DNA from: ZLKRG08 sp046091905
Lineage (GTDB): Bacteria > Actinomycetota > Actinomycetes > Nanopelagicales > Nanopelagicaceae
Direction: 5' to 3'
Length of the DNA: 5,094 nt
NCBI GenBank assembly: GCA_046091905.1
Contig: JBJTCN010000056.1
Location: 1 to 5,094, forward strand
Part shown: positions 1 through 5,094 of the stretch, one piece after another
How the letters are laid out: the number at the start of each line of letters is the position of its first letter
How positions within the stretch are numbered: the stretch's first letter is position 1
Notes under the pieces: model-generated
Databases searched by the model: none
What the model was told of the DNA's origin: nothing
The model's input: only the letters and a program-made list of their open reading frames with translations
Made by a program: the position numbers and the translations under genes

Positions 1-278
1 TAAACACGTACTGAGTCATCACTAGATAAAACCGTAACGCCGGTTCCTAATTTAATATCTTTAGTCCGGGTCGCAATTCCGGCCAAAATCGTATCGGGAG
101 CCGAAATTGCAATATCATCTCTATGGTGTTCCCCGAGATTAATTCCATATATACCTAAAGAATCTGCAAAGACCGCTTCTTCGACCACATTACGAATTGT
201 TTGCGCCGCACTGACTGGACTTCCGGAATCATCTACCTGCATATCCCCGAATGTATCGAGGCCAAATTTAATCTCCAT
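1..278 (-). CDS. Luciferase-like (LLM class) flavin-dependent monooxygenase, N-terminal part
   Basis: This gene runs off the left edge of the window, and only its first 92 complete codons are visible. The translation begins MEIKFGLDTFGDM and contains GINLGEHHRDD (about residues 45-55), SAPDTILAGIATRT (59-72) and LGTGVTVLSSDDSVRV (77-92). This is the usual N-terminal order of bacterial luciferase-like TIM-barrel enzymes: first strand, EHH motif, SxP, then the LGTxVTVLSSxDPVRV strand. Such enzymes use reduced FMN or F420 to oxidise or reduce small organic substrates in the cytosol. The pattern resembles the subgroup typified by structure 2I7G, recalled from memory and not searched. The ATG overlaps the TAA of the upstream DUF4389 gene by one base (TAATG). 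No good Shine-Dalgarno sequence precedes it, so translation is probably coupled to the upstream gene. The substrate cannot be assigned. The family call is secure; the subgroup is tentative. Confidence 0.88.
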   Translation of the reverse strand, partial: MEIKFGLDTFGDMQVDDSGSPVSAAQTIRNVVEEAVFADSLGIYGINLGEHHRDDIAISAPDTILAGIATRTKDIKLGTGVTVLSSDDSVRV

Positions 279-865
279 TATTTAAGTGAGAAACTTGGAT
301 ATTCATCAGTCACAAGGACTATCGCATATCCATAAACACGATTCCAAAATCGCAAGGTATTCAAAGTTATTTCGCCCGCCCAAGCTGGATAGGTACCAGT
401 TAAAGAAGTTAACGCCCAAGCTAAAACAGTCGCTACAAAAGTCATTAAGATGTAGATACAACCCACTACATATAAAGGAATCGCCAAAAACCATTTAACT
501 AGTGGCAATCCACGGTTTAATTTTTTGCCGCCTTCCACATCCGGGAAAAGTACCGCTACCTTTGGGTTGCGTTCGAAAGTTGGATAGTCGTCGGTTAGTA
601 GAAAAACATATGCCGAAATACGCGCACTGAATTCAAGTGCTGCATGATTAAAATTTAAGAGCCAACTTGGGTACGCCTGTCGGACCACTAAAGCTGCCGC
701 GACTGGAAGTCCAAGAACTAAGGTGCTCCAATCATTTGCAGTGAACTGCTGAAATAAGTACAAAAATGCAAAGATCGGTAAACTGGTAAATATTCTAAAA
801 AACACAGTTAGTCGATCACGATTTTCTATTTGAACTTCAATATTGGTGACAATTTGATTGGCCAT
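278..865 (-). CDS. DUF4389 domain-containing membrane protein
   Basis: This 195-residue protein has no known biochemical function. It is built of two similar halves. Each half has an arginine-containing lead-in and a hydrophobic segment (about 22-62 and 122-155), followed by a YPxW element (65-68 and 159-162), an aromatic amphipathic stretch, and a TDxYPxF ending (TDDYPTF 91-97, TDEYPSF 186-192). This duplicated arrangement, with RLTVFFR near the N-terminus (18-24), matches DUF4389 proteins, which are common in Actinobacteria. Two or more membrane spans are likely in the first half and one long or two short spans in the second. No signal peptidase site is visible. The ATG at 865 is preferred because a TAGAAT box lies 6 nt upstream, which would give a leaderless message. 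The gene is first in a minus-strand pair with the LLM monooxygenase, whose start overlaps its stop by one base. The family call is good; the role is unknown. Confidence 0.82.
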   Translation of the reverse strand: MANQIVTNIEVQIENRDRLTVFFRIFTSLPIFAFLYLFQQFTANDWSTLVLGLPVAAALVVRQAYPSWLLNFNHAALEFSARISAYVFLLTDDYPTFERNPKVAVLFPDVEGGKKLNRGLPLVKWFLAIPLYVVGCIYILMTFVATVLAWALTSLTGTYPAWAGEITLNTLRFWNRVYGYAIVLVTDEYPSFSLK

Positions 866-877
866 GCCTTAATTCTA
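866..877 (-). promoter_or_regulatory. Candidate leaderless -10 promoter box for the DUF4389 gene
   Basis: Read on the minus strand, TAGAAT occupies 877-872 and is followed by six bases (TAAGGC) and then the ATG at 865. The spacing would place the transcription start at or next to the A of the start codon. Leaderless messages of this kind are common in Actinobacteria. No convincing -35 hexamer is seen at 17-18 bp spacing. The purine-rich AAGG touching the start codon is too close to serve as a ribosome binding site. The call is inferred from spacing and consensus only. Confidence 0.5.
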
Positions 878-942
878 ACTCTTCTTGAGAATTACTACCA
901 TTTGCAAGAAGTTCGCGTTTAGTCTTTTAGGGCACATTTCTT

Positions 943-948
943 TAAAAT
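943..948 (+). promoter_or_regulatory. Candidate -10 box of the cysK-cysE promoter
   Basis: TAAAAT at 943-948 fits the sigma-70/SigA -10 consensus. It would start transcription near 955, leaving a leader of about 30 nt that still contains the AGGAG ribosome binding site of cysK. No good -35 match lies 16-18 bp upstream. A second TANNNT match (TAGGAT, 966-971) is less likely, because its start site would fall inside the ribosome binding site. No operator palindrome or riboswitch-sized leader is visible in the 120-bp divergent region. Confidence 0.4.
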
Positions 949-974
949 TCCGCTCACATTGTGTTTAGGATTAT

Positions 975-979
975 AGGAG
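975..979 (+). promoter_or_regulatory. Shine-Dalgarno sequence of cysK
   Basis: AGGAG lies six bases before the ATG at 986. It is the only strong ribosome binding site in the window and fixes the cysK start. The other starts rely on coupling, weak sites or apparent leaderless initiation. Confidence 0.85.
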
Positions 980-985
980 TTTTAA

Positions 986-1915
986 ATGAAGGTTCATTCC
1001 GATATCACCGAAATCGTTGGCAATACACCACTGGTTCGTATTAACAGAATTACTGATGGTGCAGCCGCTGAAGTTTATGCAAAATTAGAATTTTATAATC
1101 CAACAAGTACTGTCAAAGATCGTATAGGTATCGCAATGGTTGATGCTGCTGAATCATCAGGAGCATTAAAACCGGGTGGCACAATCGTGGAAGCCACTTC
1201 AGGTAATACCGGAATAGCACTTGCAATGGTTGGCGCTGCTCGTGGATATAAAACCATTCTCACAATGCCAGATTCAATGTCTAAAGAACGTCGTGCGCTC
1301 CTACGTGCATTTGGCGCAGAGTTAGTTTTGACTCCTGCGGCTGAAGGTATGAAAGGTGCGGTTGCAAAAGCTGAAGAGCTTGGTGCAAAAGATGGCGCAG
1401 TTTTAGTTCGTCAATTTGAAAATGCAGCTAATCCAGAAATCCATCGCAAGACCACGGCGCAAGAAATTTGGAATGACACCGATGGAAAAGTTGCGGCACT
1501 TGTTGCAGGTATTGGCACTGGAGGAACTATCACTGGTATCGGTCAAGTTTTAAAAGAGAAGAATCCAGATATTAAAGTATTTGCAGTAGAACCAGCTGCA
1601 TCTCCAATTCTTAACGGTGGCACACCATCTGGACACCCAATCCAAGGTATCGGGCCTAATTTCGTACCACCAATTCTTGATACCAATGTTTACGACGAAG
1701 TTTTAGATGCTCCTAACGATGAAGCACTTGGATATGCGCGCCGTGCAGCAAAAGAAGAAGGTTTATTAGTTGGTATCTCGTCTGGTGCTGCGCTATGGGG
1801 TGCAACTCAGATTGCTAAGCGCCCAGAATTTGCTGGCAAAATAATTGTGGTAATCATTCCATCTTTTGGTGAGCGTTACTTATCAACTGTGCTCTATCAA
1901 GATTTAATGGATTGA
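986..1915 (+). CDS. cysK: Cysteine synthase A (O-acetylserine sulfhydrylase)
   Basis: This PLP enzyme makes L-cysteine and acetate from O-acetyl-L-serine and sulfide in the cytosol, the last step of sulfur assimilation. At 309 residues it has the usual CysK length. The family motifs appear in order: EFYNPTSTVKDR, with K44 as the PLP lysine; the substrate loop TSGNTG at 71-76; the phosphate-binding loop GIGTGGT at 175-181; the GIGPNFVP segment at 221-228; GISSGAA at 263-269, whose second serine usually contacts the PLP pyridine nitrogen; and PSFGERYLST at 292-301. Nothing essential is missing. It lacks the C-terminal CBS domain of cystathionine beta-synthases, and its downstream cysE partner supports the OASS role. 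An AGGAG site precedes the ATG. The gene ends in TGA, and cysE starts 3 nt later in the same reading frame. O-phosphoserine or cystathionine-type PLP enzymes are less likely given the motif set and context. Confidence 0.95.
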   Translation: MKVHSDITEIVGNTPLVRINRITDGAAAEVYAKLEFYNPTSTVKDRIGIAMVDAAESSGALKPGGTIVEATSGNTGIALAMVGAARGYKTILTMPDSMSKERRALLRAFGAELVLTPAAEGMKGAVAKAEELGAKDGAVLVRQFENAANPEIHRKTTAQEIWNDTDGKVAALVAGIGTGGTITGIGQVLKEKNPDIKVFAVEPAASPILNGGTPSGHPIQGIGPNFVPPILDTNVYDEVLDAPNDEALGYARRAAKEEGLLVGISSGAALWGATQIAKRPEFAGKIIVVIIPSFGERYLSTVLYQDLMD

Positions 1916-1918
1916 GAA

Positions 1919-2422
1919 TTGTCTGTAATTTCTAGCATCAAAGAAGACTTAGAGACTGCGCTAAGGCGAGATCCTGCGGCTCGAAATAAGTTGGAAGTAT
2001 TTCTAACTTATCCTGGCGTTCATGCAGTGTGGAACCACCGAATTTCACATTGGCTTTGGCAGCACAATGCAAAATTATTAGCGCGCATTTTTTCAAATCG
2101 TGCCAGACGACGCACTGGTATTGAAATTCATCCCGGTGCAACCATCGGCCACCGCTTCTTTATTGATCACGGTATCGGAGTGGTGATAGGCGAAACAGCT
2201 GAAATTGGTGATGACGTTATGCTCTATCACAACGTGACTTTAGGAGCGCGCCGATTTGCAACTGGTAAACGTCATCCAACGATTGGAAATCGCGTAATTA
2301 TTGGTGCCGGTGCCAAAATACTAGGACCCGTGAATATTGCAGATGATGCTCGCGTCTCATACAACGGCGTGGTTATTGAAGATGTAAAAAAGAGCAACGA
2401 TTCAGATATTTTCTATATTTAA
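1919..2422 (+). CDS. cysE: Serine O-acetyltransferase (short EpsC-type CysE)
   Basis: This cytosolic enzyme acetylates L-serine with acetyl-CoA to O-acetylserine, the substrate of the neighbouring CysK. At 167 residues it is shorter than the E. coli enzyme (273), as in many Actinobacteria, and lacks most of the N-terminal helical domain. Residues 68-109 are left-handed beta-helix hexapeptides, including IEIHPG, ATIGHR, IGVVIG and HNVTLG. The catalytic Asp-His pair is visible as IDH (D83, H84), matching E. coli D157/H158. H119 in GKRHPTI matches H193, and D18 in RRDPA matches D92. The C-terminus is unusual: the final DVPxxxxxxGVPA part of the family is replaced by DVKKSNDSDIFYI. It still ends in isoleucine, the residue that inserts into CysK in the cysteine synthase complex. 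The TTG start is chosen because any later in-frame start would lose D18, and the cysK stop lies just two codons upstream in the same frame. The Shine-Dalgarno is poor, so coupling to cysK is likely. Confidence 0.92.
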   Translation: MSVISSIKEDLETALRRDPAARNKLEVFLTYPGVHAVWNHRISHWLWQHNAKLLARIFSNRARRRTGIEIHPGATIGHRFFIDHGIGVVIGETAEIGDDVMLYHNVTLGARRFATGKRHPTIGNRVIIGAGAKILGPVNIADDARVSYNGVVIEDVKKSNDSDIFYI

Positions 2423-2438
2423 TCGCTAAAAACTGCTA

Positions 2439-2459
2439 TTAGCCTTTCTTGAAGGCTAA
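2439..2459 (+). repeat. Perfect 8-bp inverted repeat (hairpin) between cysE and the MFS genes
   Basis: TTAGCCTT (2439-2446) and AAGGCTAA (2452-2459) are perfect reverse complements around a 5-nt loop. The hairpin starts 17 nt after the cysE stop. No U-tract follows, so it is not a classical intrinsic terminator. It could still stabilise the 3' end of the cysK-cysE message, slow polymerase, or be an operator. Its right arm overlaps the candidate -10 box of the downstream gene. Confidence 0.55.
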
Positions 2460-2469
2460 ACTCCTGTAA
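2457..2469 (+). promoter_or_regulatory. Candidate leaderless -10 promoter box for the first MFS gene
   Basis: TAAACT at 2457-2462 sits seven bases before the ATG at 2470. This is the spacing expected when transcription starts on the start codon. There is no Shine-Dalgarno sequence before this ATG, which favours leaderless initiation. A matching -35 hexamer is not evident. If real, it separates the transporter pair from the cysteine operon. Confidence 0.45.
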
Positions 2470-3684
2470 ATGTCCGCCGCGATTGCATTCAGACGACTCT
2501 GGACTGCAAATATTTTCACTAATTTAGCGGATGGGCTTGGCAAGACCGCCTTTCCGCTTCTTGCAATCACGCTTACCCGTGATCCAGTTCTGATTTCAAT
2601 TATTGGAGCACTCGCCATGCTCCCATGGCTCCTATTTGCAATTCCAATTGGTGTGATTGTCGATCGCGTGGATAGACGTTTAGCACTAGCCACAGCTAAT
2701 TCGGTTCGAATGTTGATTGCGGCCCTGCTTTCGGTATTAATCGCAACTGATCATGTCACTATCTTTTGGTTGTATCTAATAACTTTTGTGGTTGGAATTT
2801 GTGAAGTCTTTGCCGATACCACTTCGCAGAGTTTGATTCCGGCAATAGTTGAAAGCAAGAAATTGGAAAAGGCCAATTCTCGACTGGAGATAACTTTTAC
2901 AGTATTTCAAGATTTCGTTGGTGCACCAATTGGTGGGCTACTCTATGCTGTCGCAATCGCCGCGCCATTTATCGCCAACTCTCTCGGTTTCTTAGTGGCT
3001 GCTATGTTATGTATTTCAATTCCATTGCCAAAAGCGTTGGCTACCAATCATCAGTTTTCTGAAAAAAAAGGGTTTATTAAAGATATTAGATTTGGCATTG
3101 GATACCTTTTTAATCACACACAGTTGCGCCGTATCGTAATTATTTCAACCACTATTGGCTTCTGCTGGGCCTTTGCCAGCTCCACCATGATTCTCTATTT
3201 GGTAGAAGATTTAGGTTTAAACCCAAAGAAATTTGGTTTCTTTCTAACCCTTAATGGGTTGATAGTGCTTTTAGGTGCGCTAATTGCGCCCCGAACTGCG
3301 AAATTAATTGGACGTGGCTTGACATTAGCAATTGCAATTGCCGCATCCTCCGTCACCATACTAATTCAAGGGTTAGTGCCTAATATTTGGTGGTTCTTAG
3401 TCCCCAGCACAATAAATGCGTACTGGTTGCCACATTGGAATATTTTACTGATGTCCACCTATCAAAGAATGATTCCGCAAGAACTTTATGGGCGAATTCA
3501 TGGAGCACGAAGAACTTTAATTTGGGGCATGATGCCGATTGCATCATTCATGGGAGGTCTGGTCGCTAAAACAGATTTAAGAACTCCTTGGCTAATTGGT
3601 GGCACATTGGCTTCGTTAGTCTCTATATTTAGTTGGCAATTTATTAAAACTCTGGGAGATAGCGCAGCAGCCTTAGATGAGTAA
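2470..3684 (+). CDS. MFS transporter, EntS/MFS_3-like exporter (first of a tandem pair)
   Basis: This 404-residue inner-membrane protein has about 12 hydrophobic segments, as expected of a major facilitator driven by the proton gradient. The MFS motif A after TM2 is clear: GVIVDRVDRR at 61-70. Other features match the MFS_3 / enterobactin-exporter-like branch: TSQSLIPAIV followed by LEKANSRL (118-139), a central cytoplasmic loop of about 28 residues (189-216), and MIPQELYGRIHGARRTL (334-350) before TM11. Members export siderophores, drugs or unidentified metabolites; the substrate here cannot be deduced. The ATG at 2470 lacks a Shine-Dalgarno but has a TAAACT box 7 nt upstream. The gene overlaps the next MFS gene by 8 nt. 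The two proteins align along their length, and by eye about half of the residues match over the first 60 or so. Export of a cysteine-related compound would be speculation from position alone. Confidence 0.87.
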   Translation: MSAAIAFRRLWTANIFTNLADGLGKTAFPLLAITLTRDPVLISIIGALAMLPWLLFAIPIGVIVDRVDRRLALATANSVRMLIAALLSVLIATDHVTIFWLYLITFVVGICEVFADTTSQSLIPAIVESKKLEKANSRLEITFTVFQDFVGAPIGGLLYAVAIAAPFIANSLGFLVAAMLCISIPLPKALATNHQFSEKKGFIKDIRFGIGYLFNHTQLRRIVIISTTIGFCWAFASSTMILYLVEDLGLNPKKFGFFLTLNGLIVLLGALIAPRTAKLIGRGLTLAIAIAASSVTILIQGLVPNIWWFLVPSTINAYWLPHWNILLMSTYQRMIPQELYGRIHGARRTLIWGMMPIASFMGGLVAKTDLRTPWLIGGTLASLVSIFSWQFIKTLGDSAAALDE

Positions 3685-4993
3685 TATCGGAAAACTTGGT
3701 TCAAAGTATTGGCGACTCTGGTCGGCATCAGCTATTTCAAATCTTGGAGATGGTATTACTAGCGTTGCTTATCCATGGTTGGCATCTGCGATAACACGCT
3801 CACCTCTGCTTATTGCGATTGTCGGTTTTGCATCCAGATTACCTTGGTTAGTTTTTACCCTATTTGCTGGGGTTATTTCCGATCGATTTGATCGCAGAAA
3901 AATTATTCTGCGGATGGATCTAGTCCGTGGATTTTTGACGGTAATAGTCGCAATTGTTGTGATGTGGAAACAAGATTCTCTCCCTAAATTAAATGATCTA
4001 GCCGGTGGTTTAACTATTGATACTAATTACTTCCTGTACTTCGTATTAGTGACCACGGCCCTGCTTTTTGGCCTTGCTGAAGTATTACGCGACAACACCG
4101 CGCAAACCATATTGCCTTCTATCGTCGATAAAGAGAATCTTGAGAAAGCTAATGGTCGACTTTGGAGCGCTGAATCGTTAACCAATACCTTTATTGGGCC
4201 ACCTCTTGGTAGCTTGATAATTGGTATCGCGATCTTTTTGCCATTCTGGTTTGATGCTGCAAGTTTCTTCATTTCAGTTGCGCTGATTGCCTCGATTGCT
4301 GGTTCATTCAAAGCAGTTAGTGACACACCAGCAACCAAAATCAATTTTAAAGCCGACATCAAAGAGGGCTTTACCTGGCTTTGGAACCATAAGTTCTTCC
4401 GAAATCTGGCCATCATCTTAGGTTTGCTAAATTTCACTGGAACTCTAGTTGGTGCAACTTATATTTTGTTTGCACAAGAAGTCTTAAAAGTTGATGTAAA
4501 GGTTTTCGCAATTCTTGGCATCGCTGGTGCAGTCGGTGGACTACTAGGAAGTTCGTTCGGAGATAAAATTTCAAAACGTCTAGGAAGTGGTCCTACTTTA
4601 AGATTTGCCTTAATTGCTGGTCCCGTTGGCGCAATCATTATTGGGTTAACTAATTCGTGGATTGTGGTTTTTATTGTAACCGCATTTGAATCTTTAAGTG
4701 CCGTGCTCTGGAATTTAATTACAGTTTCGCTACGTCAAAGTGTGATTCCTTCACATCTAATAGGTCGCGTTAATTCTGTTTACAGATTTTTTGGTTGGGG
4801 CACGATTCCATTAGGTATGATCTTTGGTGGTGCAATTGTTTCGCTTCTGCAAAACGTTGTGGCTAGAGAGTATGCACTGCGAGCGCCATATCTAATTTCC
4901 GCTCTAATTGGCGCAATACTTTTCGCTTTCGCAGCGCCATTTTTGACAACTGCACGTATTGATGCCGTCAAGGGTGAGACTGAAATTAAATAA
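3677..4993 (+). CDS. MFS transporter, EntS/MFS_3-like exporter (second of a tandem pair)
   Basis: This 438-residue protein is a paralogue of the preceding gene, with the same layout of about 12 membrane segments. Motif A reads GVISDRFDRR (65-74). The TAQTILPSIV and LEKANGRL elements lie at 141-162, and VIPSHLIGRVNSVYR at 356-370 precedes GWGTIPLG. It is longer than its neighbour, mainly through an extra hydrophilic loop between TM3 and TM4 (about 98-117) and a longer polar C-terminal tail (about 425-438). The start codon lies inside the end of the first gene (ATGAGTAA overlap), and no well-spaced Shine-Dalgarno is seen, so translation is probably coupled and the proteins are made together. 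MFS exporters normally act as monomers, so two genes may mean two substrates rather than a heterodimer. The substrate is unknown. The family call is strong. Confidence 0.88.
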   Translation: MSNIGKLGSKYWRLWSASAISNLGDGITSVAYPWLASAITRSPLLIAIVGFASRLPWLVFTLFAGVISDRFDRRKIILRMDLVRGFLTVIVAIVVMWKQDSLPKLNDLAGGLTIDTNYFLYFVLVTTALLFGLAEVLRDNTAQTILPSIVDKENLEKANGRLWSAESLTNTFIGPPLGSLIIGIAIFLPFWFDAASFFISVALIASIAGSFKAVSDTPATKINFKADIKEGFTWLWNHKFFRNLAIILGLLNFTGTLVGATYILFAQEVLKVDVKVFAILGIAGAVGGLLGSSFGDKISKRLGSGPTLRFALIAGPVGAIIIGLTNSWIVVFIVTAFESLSAVLWNLITVSLRQSVIPSHLIGRVNSVYRFFGWGTIPLGMIFGGAIVSLLQNVVAREYALRAPYLISALIGAILFAFAAPFLTTARIDAVKGETEIK

Positions 4994-5023
4994 CGTTCTC
5001 AAGTACTTCTTATTAAATTGTTA

Positions 5024-5094
5024 TCAGAGCGTTATCCAATCGCCCGTATCTGCGTAAGTAGTCATTGATTTATTGCACGCATTAGGCGAGGATT
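5024..5094 (-). CDS. Possible C-terminal end of a convergent gene running off the right edge
   Basis: On the minus strand one frame stays open from the window edge to a TGA at 5026-5024. It encodes 22 residues ending MTTYADTGDWITL. Of the other two minus-strand frames, one stops close to the edge and the other at a TGA near 5064-5062. The Y-x-x-TGDW element vaguely recalls the end of calcineurin-like phosphoesterases of the LpxH type (YxNTGDW), but this is far too short to assign. A gene here would converge on the MFS pair with a 30-bp gap. It may equally be chance, since a 22-codon open frame is not significant. Confidence 0.25.
   Translation of the reverse strand, partial: SSPNACNKSMTTYADTGDWITL

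Noticed and set aside
286..498. A 70-codon plus-strand open frame opposite the DUF4389 gene, and a 62-codon minus-strand frame inside the same region
   Set aside because: Both lie inside a well-supported DUF4389 gene, have no ribosome binding site and show no recognisable motifs.
866..985. Riboswitch or T-box upstream of cysK
   Set aside because: The region is only 120 bp, shared by two divergent promoters, with an expected leader of about 30 nt and no substantial stem-loops seen.
1913..1921. Alternative genetic code with TGA as an amino acid, making cysK-cysE a single gene
   Set aside because: All genes reach their normal family lengths with the standard code, and CysK ends at its usual length, so recoding is not required.
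1938..2141. Minus-strand open frame inside cysE
   Set aside because: It lies antisense to conserved CysE residues and has no family-like features.
2439..2693. Minus-strand 84-codon open frame spanning the cysE-MFS gap
   Set aside because: Most of it is antisense to the first MFS gene and it looks like a compositional shadow.
4027..4437. Minus-strand 136-codon open frame antisense to the second MFS gene
   Set aside because: It is long for a shadow, but it mirrors the MFS codon pattern, has no start signals and no recognisable motif. The plus-strand gene has clear MFS motifs on both sides of it.
4991..5034. Possible terminator after the MFS pair: TAACG (4991-4995) with CGTTA (5030-5034), CTC with GAG, and the palindrome AAGTACTT in the loop
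   Set aside because: The stem is short and interrupted by a two-base bulge, the loop is over 20 nt and no U-tract follows, so it does not make a credible intrinsic terminator.
1..5094. CRISPR arrays, insertion sequences, tRNA or rRNA genes, attachment sites
   Set aside because: No regularly spaced direct repeats, terminal inverted repeats with a transposase, cloverleaf or rRNA-like segments were seen.

Overview
This is a compact, low-to-mid-40s % G+C bacterial window (by-eye estimate) with very short intergenic gaps. The genes are a luciferase-like flavin monooxygenase, a DUF4389 membrane protein, CysK, a short EpsC-type CysE, and two EntS/MFS_3-type transporters. Together with -10-like boxes placed 6-7 nt from start codons (the leaderless style common in Actinobacteria), this best fits a small-genome, AT-shifted actinobacterium such as the freshwater acI/Nanopelagicales group. 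The lineage is an inference from gene types and composition, not from a marker gene.

Layout. Minus strand, 1-865: a DUF4389 membrane protein (865-278) is followed by the N-terminal 92 codons of a luciferase-like (LLM) flavin-dependent monooxygenase (278 to beyond position 1). The two share one base in a TAATG stop/start overlap. Positions 866-985 are a 120-bp divergent intergenic region carrying the likely promoters of both directions. Plus strand, 986-2422: cysK and cysE are separated by 3 nt and form a cysteine-biosynthesis operon. Positions 2423-2469 hold a perfect 8-bp inverted repeat and a -10-like box. Plus strand, 2470-4993: two paralogous MFS exporters overlap by 8 nt. The last 101 bp hold no clear gene. 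A short open tail on the minus strand, with its stop at 5026-5024, may be the C-terminus of a convergent gene.

How the genes work together. CysE makes O-acetylserine from serine and acetyl-CoA, and CysK turns it into cysteine with sulfide. The CysE here ends in isoleucine, the residue that docks into the CysK active site in the cysteine synthase complex, so the pair probably assembles. The MFS pair probably has its own promoter and its substrates cannot be read from sequence. The LLM/DUF4389 pair is co-transcribed, but no functional link between them is known to me.

I do not see a previously undescribed system here. The points most worth a second look are the shortened CysE C-terminus, the in-frame cysK-TGA-cysE junction, the overlapping MFS paralogues, the internally duplicated DUF4389 protein and the candidate leaderless promoters.
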